DNA from: Myxococcota bacterium | GTDB taxonomy: Bacteria > Myxococcota_A > UBA9160 > UBA6930 | Direction: 5' to 3' | Length of the DNA: 64,000 bases | Assembly (NCBI GenBank): GCA_028285625.1 | Contig: JANQOX010000004.1 | Span: 39,128-103,127, forward strand | Part shown: in pieces, positions 48,555 to 60,838 of the stretch | Numbering within the stretch: the stretch's first letter is position 1 | How the letters are laid out: the number at the start of each line of letters is the position of its first letter | The notes under the pieces: generated by a model | Told to the model about the DNA's origin: nothing | The model's input: only the letters and a program-made list of their open reading frames with translations | Databases searched by the model: none | Translations under genes and position numbers: made by a program

Positions 48555-48575
48555 CCGCAGCGCGAGCGCCGCGCC

Positions 48576-49712
48576 GTGAAGCCCTTCTCCACGCGCGGCA
48601 GCACGCCGCCGCCGGGGTTCGACTGCACCCCCGACCAGTGGTCCGACCCCAGCTGGCAGATGCGCAACCGCATCCGCACCGTGGACGACCTGGCGCGCTT
48701 CGTGACGCCGACCGATGACGAAGTTCGCGCCGTCGGGGCCCTGGCCGAGCGTTTCCGGTTCGTGATCACGCCCTACTACGCATCGCTCATGGATGCGGAC
48801 GACCCCTCGTGCCCGATGCGGCGGCAGGTCGTCCCGCGCATGGCCGAGCTCGACGACCCGGCGGGCCTGGCCGACCCGCTGTCGGAGGTGGAGCACTCGC
48901 CGGTCAAGAACGTCGTGCGGGTGTACCCAGACCGGATCGCGTTCTGCGTGAACAACGAGTGCGCGCTCTACTGCCGCTACTGCCTGCGCAAGCGCATGGT
49001 CGGCGAACCCGAGTGGGCGATGAAGAAGCGCGAGCTGGGCGTGGCGCTCGAGTGGATCCGGGCCACGCCCGAGATTCGCGACGTGCTGCTCACGGGAGGG
49101 GACCCGCTGGTCTACGGCGATGACCGCCTCGACTGGCTACTCGGCGAGCTTCGATCGATCCCCCACGTCGACATCATCCGACTCGGAACGCGGCTGCCGG
49201 TGACGCTGCCGTTCCGCGTGACCGAGGCCCTGTGCGCAATGCTCGAGCGCCACCACCCGATCTGGGTGAACACGCACTTCAACCACCCGGCCGAGCTGAC
49301 CGAAGCGGCGGCGGCGGCCTGCGACCGCCTCACGCGCGCCGGCATTCCGGTGGGCAACCAGAGCGTTCTGCTGCGAGGCATCAACGACGACGTCACGACC
49401 ATGAAGGCGCTCTGCGAGGGCCTCGTCCGCATGCGCGTGCGGCCGTACTACTGCTACCAGGCCCAGATGCTGGAGGGCACCGCGCACTTTCGCGTCCCCG
49501 TGGAGCGCGGGCTCGAGATCATGCGAGCCCTTCGCGGGCGGACCAGTGGCTTTGCGATCCCGCTCTACGTGCTCGACACGCCCTACGGCAAGGTCCCGCT
49601 CGGCCCCGACGGTTTGCGCCAGCGCGACGGCGACGACGTCGTGGTGGAAGCCTGGGACGGCCGCCTGTGGCGCGAACCGAACCCGGTTGACGACGGACCG
49701 GAGGGGACCTGA
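48576..49712 (+). CDS. KamA-family radical SAM aminomutase-like protein
   Basis: A 378-residue radical SAM protein of the lysine 2,3-aminomutase (KamA) family. The cluster motif CALYCRYC binds the [4Fe-4S] cluster. GGDPLVYGDD and the PLP-site region DTPYGKVPLGPD (lysine candidate) follow. Family members make beta-amino acids (beta-lysine, beta-glutamate) or modify elongation factor P. The pairing with an upstream ATP-grasp ligase suggests that a beta-amino acid could be ligated to another molecule. GTG 48576 follows the duplication; upstream starts are inside it. Zinc-ligand cysteines of the KamA type were not clear. Confidence 0.85.
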   Translation: MKPFSTRGSTPPPGFDCTPDQWSDPSWQMRNRIRTVDDLARFVTPTDDEVRAVGALAERFRFVITPYYASLMDADDPSCPMRRQVVPRMAELDDPAGLADPLSEVEHSPVKNVVRVYPDRIAFCVNNECALYCRYCLRKRMVGEPEWAMKKRELGVALEWIRATPEIRDVLLTGGDPLVYGDDRLDWLLGELRSIPHVDIIRLGTRLPVTLPFRVTEALCAMLERHHPIWVNTHFNHPAELTEAAAAACDRLTRAGIPVGNQSVLLRGINDDVTTMKALCEGLVRMRVRPYYCYQAQMLEGTAHFRVPVERGLEIMRALRGRTSGFAIPLYVLDTPYGKVPLGPDGLRQRDGDDVVVEAWDGRLWREPNPVDDGPEGT

Positions 49713-49831
49713 CCCCTCGGCATCGGCGGAGGGGCCTGGCGGTGGGCCGGCCACGGTCGGTCGAGGACGTACCGGAGGGGACCTGACCCCTCGGCCTCTG
49801 GGCAGGGGCCCGGTGGCTATGCTGAGGCGCG
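49684..49831 (+). repeat. 74-bp tandem duplication across the KamA-like stop
   Basis: Two units of about 74 bp (49684-49757 and 49758-49831). A 25-bp core at 49697-49721 is repeated perfectly at 49771-49795; the rest is diverged. The stop TGA (49710-49712) lies in the first core. The second unit reaches into the -10 region of murJ. Confidence 0.85.
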
Positions 49832-49841
49832 GGGGAATGGG

Positions 49842-51392
49842 GTGAGCGAGGCCGCGCGCAAGGTCGGCCTGGCAGCGCTGCTGCTGGGGGCGAGTCAGCT
49901 GGCATCGCGCGGGCTGGGCGTGGTGCGCGAGATGGTGCTCGCGTGGCAGGTCGGCGCCGGGCCCGACGTCGATGCCTACCGCGCGGCCTTCCAGCTGCCG
50001 GACCTGCTGAACCACTTTCTCGCCGTGGGGGCCATCGCCACGGCCTTCATCCCGCTCTTCCAGCGCGCGCGCGAACGCGGCGGCCTCGAAGCGGCCGAGC
50101 GTCTGTTCCAGGTGGTGTGGGGCACGCTCACGACGGCCGTCGTCCTGGTCACGGTGGTGCTGTTCGCCGGCGCCGCGTCCTTCGTCGACGTCTACTTCGC
50201 CGACTTTCCGGCGTCGGGGCGCGCCCTCACGACGCAGCTCACGCGGATCGTCCTTCCCGCGCAGGTCTTCTTCGTGACCGGCGGAATCCTGCGAGCGGTG
50301 TTGATGGCCGAGGGGCGTTTCGGTGCCCAGGCCGCGGCGCCGGTGCTCTACAACCTGGGGATCATCGCCGGCGGACTGCTCGGCGGTGGCGTCGAGGGGT
50401 TCGCTTGGGGTGCCGTCGCGGGGGCGGGGGTCGGCCACCTGCTGGTGCCTCTGCTCGACGCGCGGGGGCGGATCCGGCTGCGCATGCGCGTGGCGCCGTT
50501 CGACGCCGACTTCCGCCGCTACCTGCTGCTGGCGCTGCCGCTCCTGGTGGGCGTCACGCTGGTGGCCGGCGACGAGTGGCTCGACCGCTACTTCGGTCAG
50601 TTTCTCGGGGCCGGCGCCATTGCGCTGCTCTTCTATGCGCGCACGCTGATGCAGGCGCCGGTGGGCCTGCTGGGTCAGGCCGTGGGCACCGCCGCGCTTC
50701 CGGCACTGGCTTCGCTCCACGAGCAGGGCCGACGCGAAGAGTTGTCGCGCCTCGTTCAGCAGGGCTTGCAGACGACGCTCTGGCTCGCGGTGCTCGTGGC
50801 CTTCGCGCTGGCCGCGCTCGCCGATCCGGTGGTGCGCCTGCTCTACGTGCACGGCGCCTTCTCGCCCGAGGACGGCGCCGTGGTGGCGGGCCTGCTCGTC
50901 GTCTTCTGCGCGGGGATTCCGGGGTGGGTGGTCCAGAGCATTGCCGTGCGGCCCTTCCACGCGCGCGGCGACACCTGGCGCCCCATGCTGCTGGGCACCG
51001 TCGTCCTGGTGCTCGCCGTGCCGCTCTACGCGTTGCTCGGGCCGCGACTCGGGCCCGAGGGCCTGGCCGCCGCGGGTGCGATCGCGATCAGCAGCAACGC
51101 GCTGGCCACCCTCGGGCTCGCACGCCGTCGGCACGGGGCCCCGGCACTCTGGCCCCTGCTCGACACGTTGCTGCGATCGGCCGCCGTGGGCGCGGTGGCG
51201 GCGGGCGCGGCCCACGGCACCGTTCTGGGGCTCGAGATGCCCGCCGGCGCGATCGGCGCGCTGCTGGACCTCGCCCTGGGCGGCGCGGTCTTCGTTCTCC
51301 TGGGCGGCGCGGGCATCTGGATGCTGGGCGACGCCGCGCTGCGCGACACCCTGCGAGGGATCGCCCGGCGCGGGCCTCGGTCGGCCCCGTAG
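49842..51392 (+). CDS. murJ: MurJ, lipid II flippase
   Basis: A 516-residue integral membrane protein with 14 helices predicted, of the MurJ/MviN family that flips lipid II across the inner membrane. Typical segments are SRGLGVVREMVLA, the conserved DVDAYRAAFQLPDLLNHF, the DEWLDRYFGQFL loop and LYVHGAFSPEDG. GTG 49842 follows a TATGCT box (49818-49823, 18 nt upstream) and GGGGGAATGG. It follows the KamA-like gene and its duplicated terminus. Confidence 0.93.
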   Translation: MSEAARKVGLAALLLGASQLASRGLGVVREMVLAWQVGAGPDVDAYRAAFQLPDLLNHFLAVGAIATAFIPLFQRARERGGLEAAERLFQVVWGTLTTAVVLVTVVLFAGAASFVDVYFADFPASGRALTTQLTRIVLPAQVFFVTGGILRAVLMAEGRFGAQAAAPVLYNLGIIAGGLLGGGVEGFAWGAVAGAGVGHLLVPLLDARGRIRLRMRVAPFDADFRRYLLLALPLLVGVTLVAGDEWLDRYFGQFLGAGAIALLFYARTLMQAPVGLLGQAVGTAALPALASLHEQGRREELSRLVQQGLQTTLWLAVLVAFALAALADPVVRLLYVHGAFSPEDGAVVAGLLVVFCAGIPGWVVQSIAVRPFHARGDTWRPMLLGTVVLVLAVPLYALLGPRLGPEGLAAAGAIAISSNALATLGLARRRHGAPALWPLLDTLLRSAAVGAVAAGAAHGTVLGLEMPAGAIGALLDLALGGAVFVLLGGAGIWMLGDAALRDTLRGIARRGPRSAP

Positions 51393-51424
51393 CGGGCCCG
51401 TGGCCGCGCTGCGCGGCGGGGCGG

Positions 51425-51430
51425 TACCCT
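51425..51430 (+). promoter_or_regulatory. TACCCT box 6 nt before the phosphodiesterase start
   Basis: TACCCT (51425-51430), then CGCCGG, then ATG 51437. The predicted transcript starts at about the ATG; no Shine-Dalgarno. Confidence 0.5.
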
Positions 51431-51436
51431 CGCCGG

Positions 51437-53361
51437 ATGGCGATCCACGGACCCGAGCGACTGGCAGGGCAGGGCCTCGACCTCGAGCAGGAGGAGTCGG
51501 GCAACCGCGCGATCGCGGCGCTGCTCACCGACCCCGAGACGCGCGACACCGTCGACCTGGTACTGACCTGGAGAGATGACGACGCGGGTGGGGCGTACGA
51601 AGCCTGGTCGCGGCGCGGGCTGGTGCGGTTTCGGCGTGAGGTCGGAGAGGACGGCGGCTTCACCTTTCCGGTGATCGAGGTCGTCGGCCAGAACCCGATC
51701 GAGAACCAGGACCCGTTCGCCCTGCGCACCCAGGCCGATGAGGCTGCGGCGGCAGAGGCTTCCGGGTTCGACGGCGCCGACCCAGCCCGTCGCTTCGTGG
51801 CGCCCGAGCACCAGAGCTATCCGTTTGCCTACGAGCGCATCGCGCAACTCTTCGACTCGCCGAACGCGCCAGACCTGGCCATCTCGCCCACCGATTGGGC
51901 GGCCGGGCCCTACGCCGGCAACCACGGGGCGCTGCACGTGCGCCAGGCACGGGCGCCGCTCTGGCTCGCCGGGCCTCGGGTGCGCGCGGGACGTCACGCA
52001 CTGGCCTCGCGGGCGGTCGATCTCGCACCCACGGTGCTTGCCGCCTGCGGCTTTCCCAAGATCGATGGCGCCGATCACACCGGGCGCACCGCGAGCGAGC
52101 GGGGCCGGGCGCCCGACGTCTACCTGAAGCGCCAGGACGGTCGCGTGCTCGACGAGGTGCTCGAGCCCGGAGAGCCCGCTACGCGCGCCTACGTGTTTCT
52201 GCTCGACGGGCTGCACATGACCGAGCTCGATGCGCGGCTCGACGCCGAGCCCGATCGCTATCCGAACCTGGCGCGGCTTCGCGAGCGCGCGGCGCGGCTG
52301 GACGGCGGCCAGGTCGTGAACTTTCCCTCGATCACCTGGCCCAGTCACACCACGATCGGCACCGGCACCTGGTGCGGACACCACGACGTGGTGAACCCCA
52401 GCTACCACCTGCGCGACAAGCGCGAGACGGTGTCGCCCCAGGGCCAACAGGTACGCACCGAGGGCTTCTCGAACCCCGCGGTCGAGTCGCTGTACGAGGC
52501 CTTCCGCCGCGAGCGCGCCGACGTGGGCATCACCGCCGCCATCTATGCACCGTTCGGCCGCGGCGCCGAGCATGCGGCGCTCGAGGGTCGGACACTCGGC
52601 GACAAGTCGCGTCTGAAGGCGCTCACCCAGGAGCGCGCGGCCGAAGCGTCGCCCCGTTGGCAGGCCGATGGCGAGAAATCCGTGATCGACGAGTCGGTGC
52701 TCGACGGGCGGGGCCTGGCCCAGGTGGTCGAGCTGTTCACGAACGACGAGATCAAGACCCCGGCCTACGTCTATCACGAGCTCGCGCTCACGGACGGTGC
52801 AGGCCATGCCTACGGTCCCCACGGCGACGGGCTGGCCGACGCGCTGGAGGAGAACGACCGGCGGGTGGGCCACGTGCTCGACCTGATGGCCGAGCGCGGT
52901 GTTCTCGAAGAGACCCTCCTGGTGCTGACGGCCGATCACGGCATGGCGCCCCAGGACCCCGAGGCCACCCATCCCGCAAACCCCTTCGAGGGGCGCGGCT
53001 TCGAGGGCGTGGTGGCCGAGCCGCTGATCTGGCTGCGCGACCTGCGCGTCGAGGTGGAGCGCTCGGGGGACGGCCGCACCGGGCGCGTGCTCGTGGTCGA
53101 CAACGATGCCCTGCCGAGCGGCGAGCGACCGCCGGTCGAAGGCGCACGGGTGATCGTCGAGGCGCACGAAGAGGGCGAGACCGCGCGCGAGATCGCCCAG
53201 GGCGTGACCGGGCCGGGCGGGGTGCTCGGCTTCGCGACGCCGTCCGACGTGGCGAGCGACCGCATCGCCGTCTCGGTGCGCGCGCGCGGGTTCAACCCGC
53301 GGCACCTCCGTCTCGACGGCACGCGCATCGCCCCCGACCTGCGCCGACTGCTCTACGAGGC

Positions 53362-53365
<4 letters not shown>
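51437..53365 (+). CDS. Type I phosphodiesterase/nucleotide pyrophosphatase-like protein with an extra truncated alkaline-phosphatase-like domain
   Basis: A 642-residue cytoplasmic-looking protein. The N-terminal part (about 125-215) resembles only the second half of an alkaline-phosphatase-type domain (NHGALHVRQARAPLWLAG...VDLAPTVLAACGFP). A complete alkaline-phosphatase-superfamily domain follows (about 250-560) with FLLDGLHMTELD, the nucleophile Thr in FPSITWPSHTTIGTG, TDGAGHAYGPHGD and TADHGMAP. The C-terminal 70 residues resemble a carboxypeptidase-regulatory-like beta fold. Likely a phosphodiesterase or nucleotide pyrophosphatase. It overlaps the 5-oxoprolinase gene by four bases. Confidence 0.8.
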
Positions 53366-56970
<3,605 letters not shown>

Positions 56971-57061
56971 TCGCCGGTTGGGCGAATCGGGTTCGCCCCG
57001 GTTCGACCCCCTGTGCCGCTTCACGGCAGGTCACGTGGTTGCGGCGCTTCTCGGGGGTTCG

Positions 57062-57067
57062 TAGATT
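57062..57067 (+). promoter_or_regulatory. TAGATT box before tRNA-Lys
   Basis: TAGATT lies 11 nt before the mature 5' end at 57079, matching the TANNNT form used elsewhere in the window. Confidence 0.45.
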
Positions 57068-57078
57068 CCGGGTCCCCT

Positions 57079-57154
57079 GGGCGCGTAGCTCAGTTGGTAG
57101 AGCAGCGGACTCTTAATCCGCCGGTCGTAGGTTCGATCCCTACCGCGCTCACCA
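57079..57154 (+). tRNA. tRNA-Lys (CTT anticodon)
   Basis: A complete 76-nt cloverleaf. The 7-bp acceptor GGGCGCG pairs with CGCGCTC, with one G-U. The D arm contains GCTCAGTTGGTAGAGC. Anticodon stem GCGGA/TCCGC with loop CTCTTAA gives anticodon CTT at 57112-57114. The T arm is GTAGG-TTCGATC-CCTAC, and the 3' end includes the encoded CCA. Confidence 0.97.
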
Positions 57155-57221
57155 GGGGGCGCCCCTCTCGTCGGCTCGCCAACGCCGGCTCAGACTACGG
57201 GGTCGCACGCGCCGCGCCGGC

Positions 57222-58154
57222 TCATGCTGCCGGGTCGCAGGCCCCGGCGCAGACCGAGCGCGGCGTCTGGTGCTCGAACGACTGCGGTTCGACCTGGAGC
57301 GTCGCGTGATCGATGCCGAACTGGCTGCCCAGTTCGTGGTAGGCGGCGGCGAGCACGTCGCTCGGGGCGGCCGAATCGGCGACCACCACGTGGCACGAGA
57401 GGCAGATCTCTCCGCTCCCGATGGACCACACGTGGAGGTCGTGCACGCTGGTCACGTTCGCCAGGCTCGCGAGGGACTCGCGGATGCGGTCGAGGTCGAG
57501 ATTGCGCGGGGTCGCTTCCATCAGGACGTCGACGGCCTCGCGCAGCAGGTGCCACGCCGAGAAGAGCACCAGTGCGGCGATCAGCAGGGAGACCGCGGGG
57601 TCGGCCCAGGCCCAGCCGAGGCCCCAGACGAGAAGCCCCGACGCCATGGCGCCCAAGCTGCCGAGCGCGTCCGACAGCACGTGCAGCCAGGCTCCGCGCA
57701 CGTTCAGGCTGGACGCCTTGCCGGCGTTCAGGATCCACAGCCCGACCAGGTTCACGACGAGGCCGCCGGTCGCGATGGCGAAGACACCGAGGCCCTGCAC
57801 CGCGGGCGGCGCCTGCAAGCGCTCGATGGCCTCGATGGCGACGAGTACCGCGACGGCCACCAGCGCCGCCCCCTGCGCCAGGGCCGCCAGGATCTCAGCG
57901 CGCGCCATTCCGTAGCTGAAGCGATGACCGGCGGGCCGCGATGCGATCCAGTTGGCGGCGAGCGCGAGGGCCAACGCCGCAACGTCCGAGAGCATGTGCG
58001 CCGCGTCGGCCAGCAGCGCGAGCGAGCCGGTGAGCAGGCCGCCCACCACCTCGGCGACCATGTAGGTCGCGGCCAGGGCCAGCACGATGCCGAGCCGCCG
58101 CCGGTTCGCCGCCCGCCCCGCCGGATCCGACCCGCCGGGCGCATGTTGATGCAT
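57222..58154 (-). CDS. Cation diffusion facilitator (CzcD-like) transporter
   Basis: A 310-residue inner-membrane Zn2+/Cd2+/Co2+:H+ antiporter. A His-containing N-terminus (MHQHAPGG) precedes six helices. The metal sites are in LLADAAHMLSDVAALALAL (Asp/His pair) and WLHVLSDALGSLGA. The cytoplasmic C-terminal domain (about 215-300) carries SVHDLHVWSIGSGEICLSCHVVV. ATG 58154 has a TATACT box 6 nt upstream and no Shine-Dalgarno. The frame continues to 58538 only because the adjacent tandem repeat and tRNA keep it open. Confidence 0.92.
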   Translation of the reverse strand: MHQHAPGGSDPAGRAANRRRLGIVLALAATYMVAEVVGGLLTGSLALLADAAHMLSDVAALALALAANWIASRPAGHRFSYGMARAEILAALAQGAALVAVAVLVAIEAIERLQAPPAVQGLGVFAIATGGLVVNLVGLWILNAGKASSLNVRGAWLHVLSDALGSLGAMASGLLVWGLGWAWADPAVSLLIAALVLFSAWHLLREAVDVLMEATPRNLDLDRIRESLASLANVTSVHDLHVWSIGSGEICLSCHVVVADSAAPSDVLAAAYHELGSQFGIDHATLQVEPQSFEHQTPRSVCAGACDPAA

Positions 58155-58160
58155 CCCCGC

Positions 58161-58166
58161 AGTATA
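58161..58166 (-). promoter_or_regulatory. TATACT box 6 nt before the CDF start
   Basis: The plus strand reads AGTATA. TATACT, then GCGGGG and ATG 58154; the predicted transcript starts at about the ATG. Confidence 0.5.
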
Positions 58167-58188
58167 CGAACGGCCGCCCCCCACCACC

Positions 58189-58495
58189 GAGGAGACCCCG
58201 CCAGTCGTCCGCACCACGCTGGCATGGAGGAGACCCTGCCAGGACCACCAACCCGCCGTTCCCCGACGCCGCTCGGTCGGTTCCCCGAGAGGTCCGTCCC
58301 CAGAACCAACCCGGCAAGGAGGAGACCCGGCCAGGCCCACCGACCCGCCGTTCCCCGACGCCGCTCGGTCGGTTCCCCGAGAGGCCCGTCCCCAGAACCA
58401 ACCCGGCAAGGAGGAGACCCGGCCAGGCCCACCGACCCGCCGTTCCCCGACGCCGCTCGGTCGGTTCCCCCCAAAGCCAGTCCCTAAACCAACCT
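58189..58495 (-). repeat. 92-bp tandem repeat, three copies plus a fragment, abutting tRNA-Leu
   Basis: Units start at 58226, 58318 and 58410 (period exactly 92). A truncated fourth copy lies at about 58189-58225. Units 1 and 2 differ at only a few positions. The third is the most diverged and ends within one base of the tRNA-Leu 3' CCA (58496). Each unit contains CCGCTCGGTCGGTTCCCC and GGAGGAGACC. The period is not a multiple of three, so the repeat is not coding; it fills the whole space between tRNA-Leu and the CDF promoter. Confidence 0.93.
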
Positions 58496-58581
58496 TGGTG
58501 CGCCGGGTGGGATTCGAACCCACACGGTCAAAGACCACCGGATCCTAAATCCGGCGCGTATGCCAGTTCCGCCACCGGCGC
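58496..58581 (-). tRNA. tRNA-Leu (TAG anticodon)
   Basis: An 86-nt class II tRNA on the minus strand. Acceptor GCGCCGG pairs with CCGGCGC. Anticodon stem CCGGA/TCCGG with loop TTTAGGA gives anticodon TAG (58548-58546). A long variable arm and the T arm GTGGG-TTCGAAT-CCCAC follow, with CCA encoded at the 3' end. A TAACCT box lies 8 nt upstream of the 5' end (58595-58590). Confidence 0.96.
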
Positions 58582-58589
58582 GCGGCCCC

Positions 58590-58595
58590 AGGTTA
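58590..58595 (-). promoter_or_regulatory. TAACCT box before tRNA-Leu
   Basis: The plus strand reads AGGTTA. The box is 8 nt upstream of the mature tRNA 5' end at 58581. Confidence 0.4.
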
Positions 58596-58723
58596 GCCCC
58601 TGCGGGGCCTCGGCGGGGCCGGCATTGCGCGAAGCAGGGGGGCGTCCTAGTCCTAGGCGTTCCGCCCTTTTCCGGCCTCGCGTGTGGCGCCCGACACCGC
58701 CGAGGCGACGATTCGAGGTTCCC

Positions 58724-60031
58724 ATGGCCGAATCCCAGAGCGTCCAGGTCACGACGGACGAGACCAGCCCCATCCTTCGCACGCTGACCATCGAGGTCGA
58801 TGCGAAGCGCGTGCGCAAGACCTTCGACCGGGCCTATCGCTCGCTGGCGAAGACGGCGCAGGTCAAGGGCTTCCGCCCGGGCAAGGTGCCGCGCTCGGTG
58901 CTCGAGCGTCTGTACGGCGCGAGCCTGTCCGAAGACCTCGAGCGCCAGATCGTCTCCGAGACCCTGCCCGAGGCGGTCGAGCAGAGCGGCGTGCAGCCGG
59001 TCTCCGAACCCACCATCGATGCCGGCCGCCTCGAGGCCGAGGCCCCCTTCCAGTACAAGGCCGTGCTCGAGATCAAGCCTCCCATCGAGCTGCCCACCCT
59101 GATGGGCCTGCCGGCCACGCGGCCGAGCGTCGCCTTCAGCGACGAAGAGCTCGACGAAGAGCTGAACACGCTGCGCGAGCGGCGCGCCAGTCTCGTCGAC
59201 GAGCCCGAGGGCACCGAGGCCGAGACCGGCGCCACGCTGGTGATCGACTACGCGGGCCGCATCGACGGCGACCTCTTCGAAGGCGGTGCAGCCGAGGGCG
59301 CCACGATCGAACTCGGCTCCGGCCGGCTGGTGCCGGGCTTCGAAGACCAGCTCGTGGGGGCGACCGCGGGCAGCGAACGCGAGGTGCGCATCACCTTTCC
59401 CGAGGACTACCCCGCCGAAGAGCTGGCCGGCAAGGACGCCGTGTTCGACGTGACCGTGAAGGCCGTGCAGAAGAAGGATCTGCCCGAGCTCGACGACGAC
59501 TTCGCCAAGGGCCTCGGTCAGGACGAGGACCTCGCTGCCCTGAAGGAGCGCATCCGCGGCGACCGCACCAAGGCCCGTGAGCGCGAGGCCGATCGCGAGG
59601 CCCGCCGGACCCTGATCGACGCACTCATCGAACGCACCGAGTTCGAGGTGCCGGCCGGCATGATCGATCGGCAGCTGCAGTCGCGGCTGCAGATGGCCCA
59701 CCAGCAGCTCGCTCAGGTGCTGCCCCACGAGGAGCTCCAACAGCGCATCGACGAGTGGCGCGAGCAGTGGCGGCCCGATGCCGAGCGCGACGTCCGCGAG
59801 CTGCTGTTGCTCGACGCCGTGGCGGAGCACCAGGAGATCGAGGTGAGCGACGAAGAGGTCGAGGCCAAGATCGAGGAGATGGCGGCCGAGCAGGGCATGG
59901 CGGCGCCGAGGCTCCGCCAGCAGTACGAAGAACAGGGCCTGATCTCGTCGCTCGAGGCTCAGCTTCGCCAGGATCGGGCCTTTGAATTCCTCCTGGCGGG
60001 GGCTAAAGTAGAAGAAACGACGGGCACTTAG
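58724..60031 (+). CDS. tig: Trigger factor
   Basis: A ribosome-associated chaperone and prolyl isomerase, 435 residues. The N-terminal ribosome-binding domain has KGFRPGKVPRSVLERLYG. The FKBP-type PPIase domain (about 165-250) includes VIDYAGRIDGDLFEGG and GSGRLVPGFEDQL, and the C-terminal chaperone arms end in an acidic-glutamine-rich helix. ATG 58724 has GAGG about 6 nt upstream. It heads the order tig-clpP-clpX-lon, a conserved protein quality-control cluster. Confidence 0.95.
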   Translation: MAESQSVQVTTDETSPILRTLTIEVDAKRVRKTFDRAYRSLAKTAQVKGFRPGKVPRSVLERLYGASLSEDLERQIVSETLPEAVEQSGVQPVSEPTIDAGRLEAEAPFQYKAVLEIKPPIELPTLMGLPATRPSVAFSDEELDEELNTLRERRASLVDEPEGTEAETGATLVIDYAGRIDGDLFEGGAAEGATIELGSGRLVPGFEDQLVGATAGSEREVRITFPEDYPAEELAGKDAVFDVTVKAVQKKDLPELDDDFAKGLGQDEDLAALKERIRGDRTKAREREADREARRTLIDALIERTEFEVPAGMIDRQLQSRLQMAHQQLAQVLPHEELQQRIDEWREQWRPDAERDVRELLLLDAVAEHQEIEVSDEEVEAKIEEMAAEQGMAAPRLRQQYEEQGLISSLEAQLRQDRAFEFLLAGAKVEETTGT

Positions 60032-60101
60032 ACCCGTCTCCTGCAGAGACCCGGCGGAGGGGCGCACGCCCTGGGGGGCCCGCACGGGAATCGGCCACCG
60101 C

Positions 60102-60165
60102 TAGTATCAGGATCGACGCCGGGAGTCACCCACCGGTGAGAGTCTCGATGCGTGCTTTTCGCATC
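60102..60165 (+). promoter_or_regulatory. clpP promoter/leader region with palindrome and hairpin
   Basis: A TAGTAT box is at 60102-60107, a palindrome CACCGGTG at 60131-60138, and a hairpin GATGCG-TGCTTTT-CGCATC at 60147-60165. This suggests that clpP has its own promoter and a structured leader, despite lying after tig. Confidence 0.45.
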
Positions 60166-60196
60166 AAGGCGCCTTCGTATCCACAGCAGGGGAGCC

Positions 60197-60834
60197 ATGC
60201 CGCTCATTCCGATCGTCGTCGAGCAGGATCACCGCGGAGAGCGGGCCTACGACATCTATTCCCGGCTGCTGAAGGACCGCATCATCTTCCTGGGCGGCCC
60301 GGTGGACGACGACGTCGCCAATCTCGTGATCGCCCAGCTTCTGTACCTGGAAGCCGAGGATCCCGAGCGCGACGTCCATCTCTACATCAATTCGCCGGGG
60401 GGCTCGGTCACGGCCGGTCTCGCCATCTACGACACCATGCAGTACGTGCGTGCCCCCATCTCGACGTTCTGCGTCGGGCAGGCGGCGTCCATGGGCGCAG
60501 TGCTGCTGGCGGCCGGTACGGCGGGCAAGCGCACGGCGCTGCCCAACTCGCGAATCATGATCCATCAGCCCTGGGGCGGGGCGCAGGGCCAGGCGAGCGA
60601 CGTGGACATCCAGGCGCGCGAGTTCGTGAAGCTGCGCCAGCGGCTCAACGACGTGCTCGCACTGCACACGGGCCAGGACCCCGAGCGAATCGCCGTGGAT
60701 ACGGAGCGCGACTACTATATGTCGGGTGAAGAAGCACTCACCTACGGCCTGGTGGACGAGGTGGTCGGAAACCGCACGCAGTCTGCGACTGCGAACGGTG
60801 ATGGCACCACGGTGAACGGAGGCAATGGAGCGGC

Positions 60835-60838
<4 letters not shown>
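60197..60838 (+). CDS. clpP: ATP-dependent Clp protease proteolytic subunit
   Basis: The 14-mer serine protease core, 213 residues. Catalytic Ser is in [10 protein letters not shown] and His in IMIHQP; the processing region [25 protein letters not shown] is typical. A C-terminal tail of about 15 residues beyond the usual end ([18 protein letters not shown]) is glycine/asparagine-rich and seems lineage-specific. ATG 60197 has AGGGGAG upstream. Its stop overlaps clpX by four bases (GTGA). Confidence 0.97.

Noticed and set aside
58189..58495. 92-bp tandem repeats as a CRISPR array or integrative-element end
   Set aside because: There are no variable spacers, no cas genes and no integrase near. 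The unit is continuous and homogeneous, as expected for a tandem duplication.
57222..58538. A 438-residue version of the CDF protein
   Set aside because: The N-terminal extension is encoded by the 92-bp repeats and part of tRNA-Leu. The CDF protein starts at ATG 58154, next to its TATACT box.
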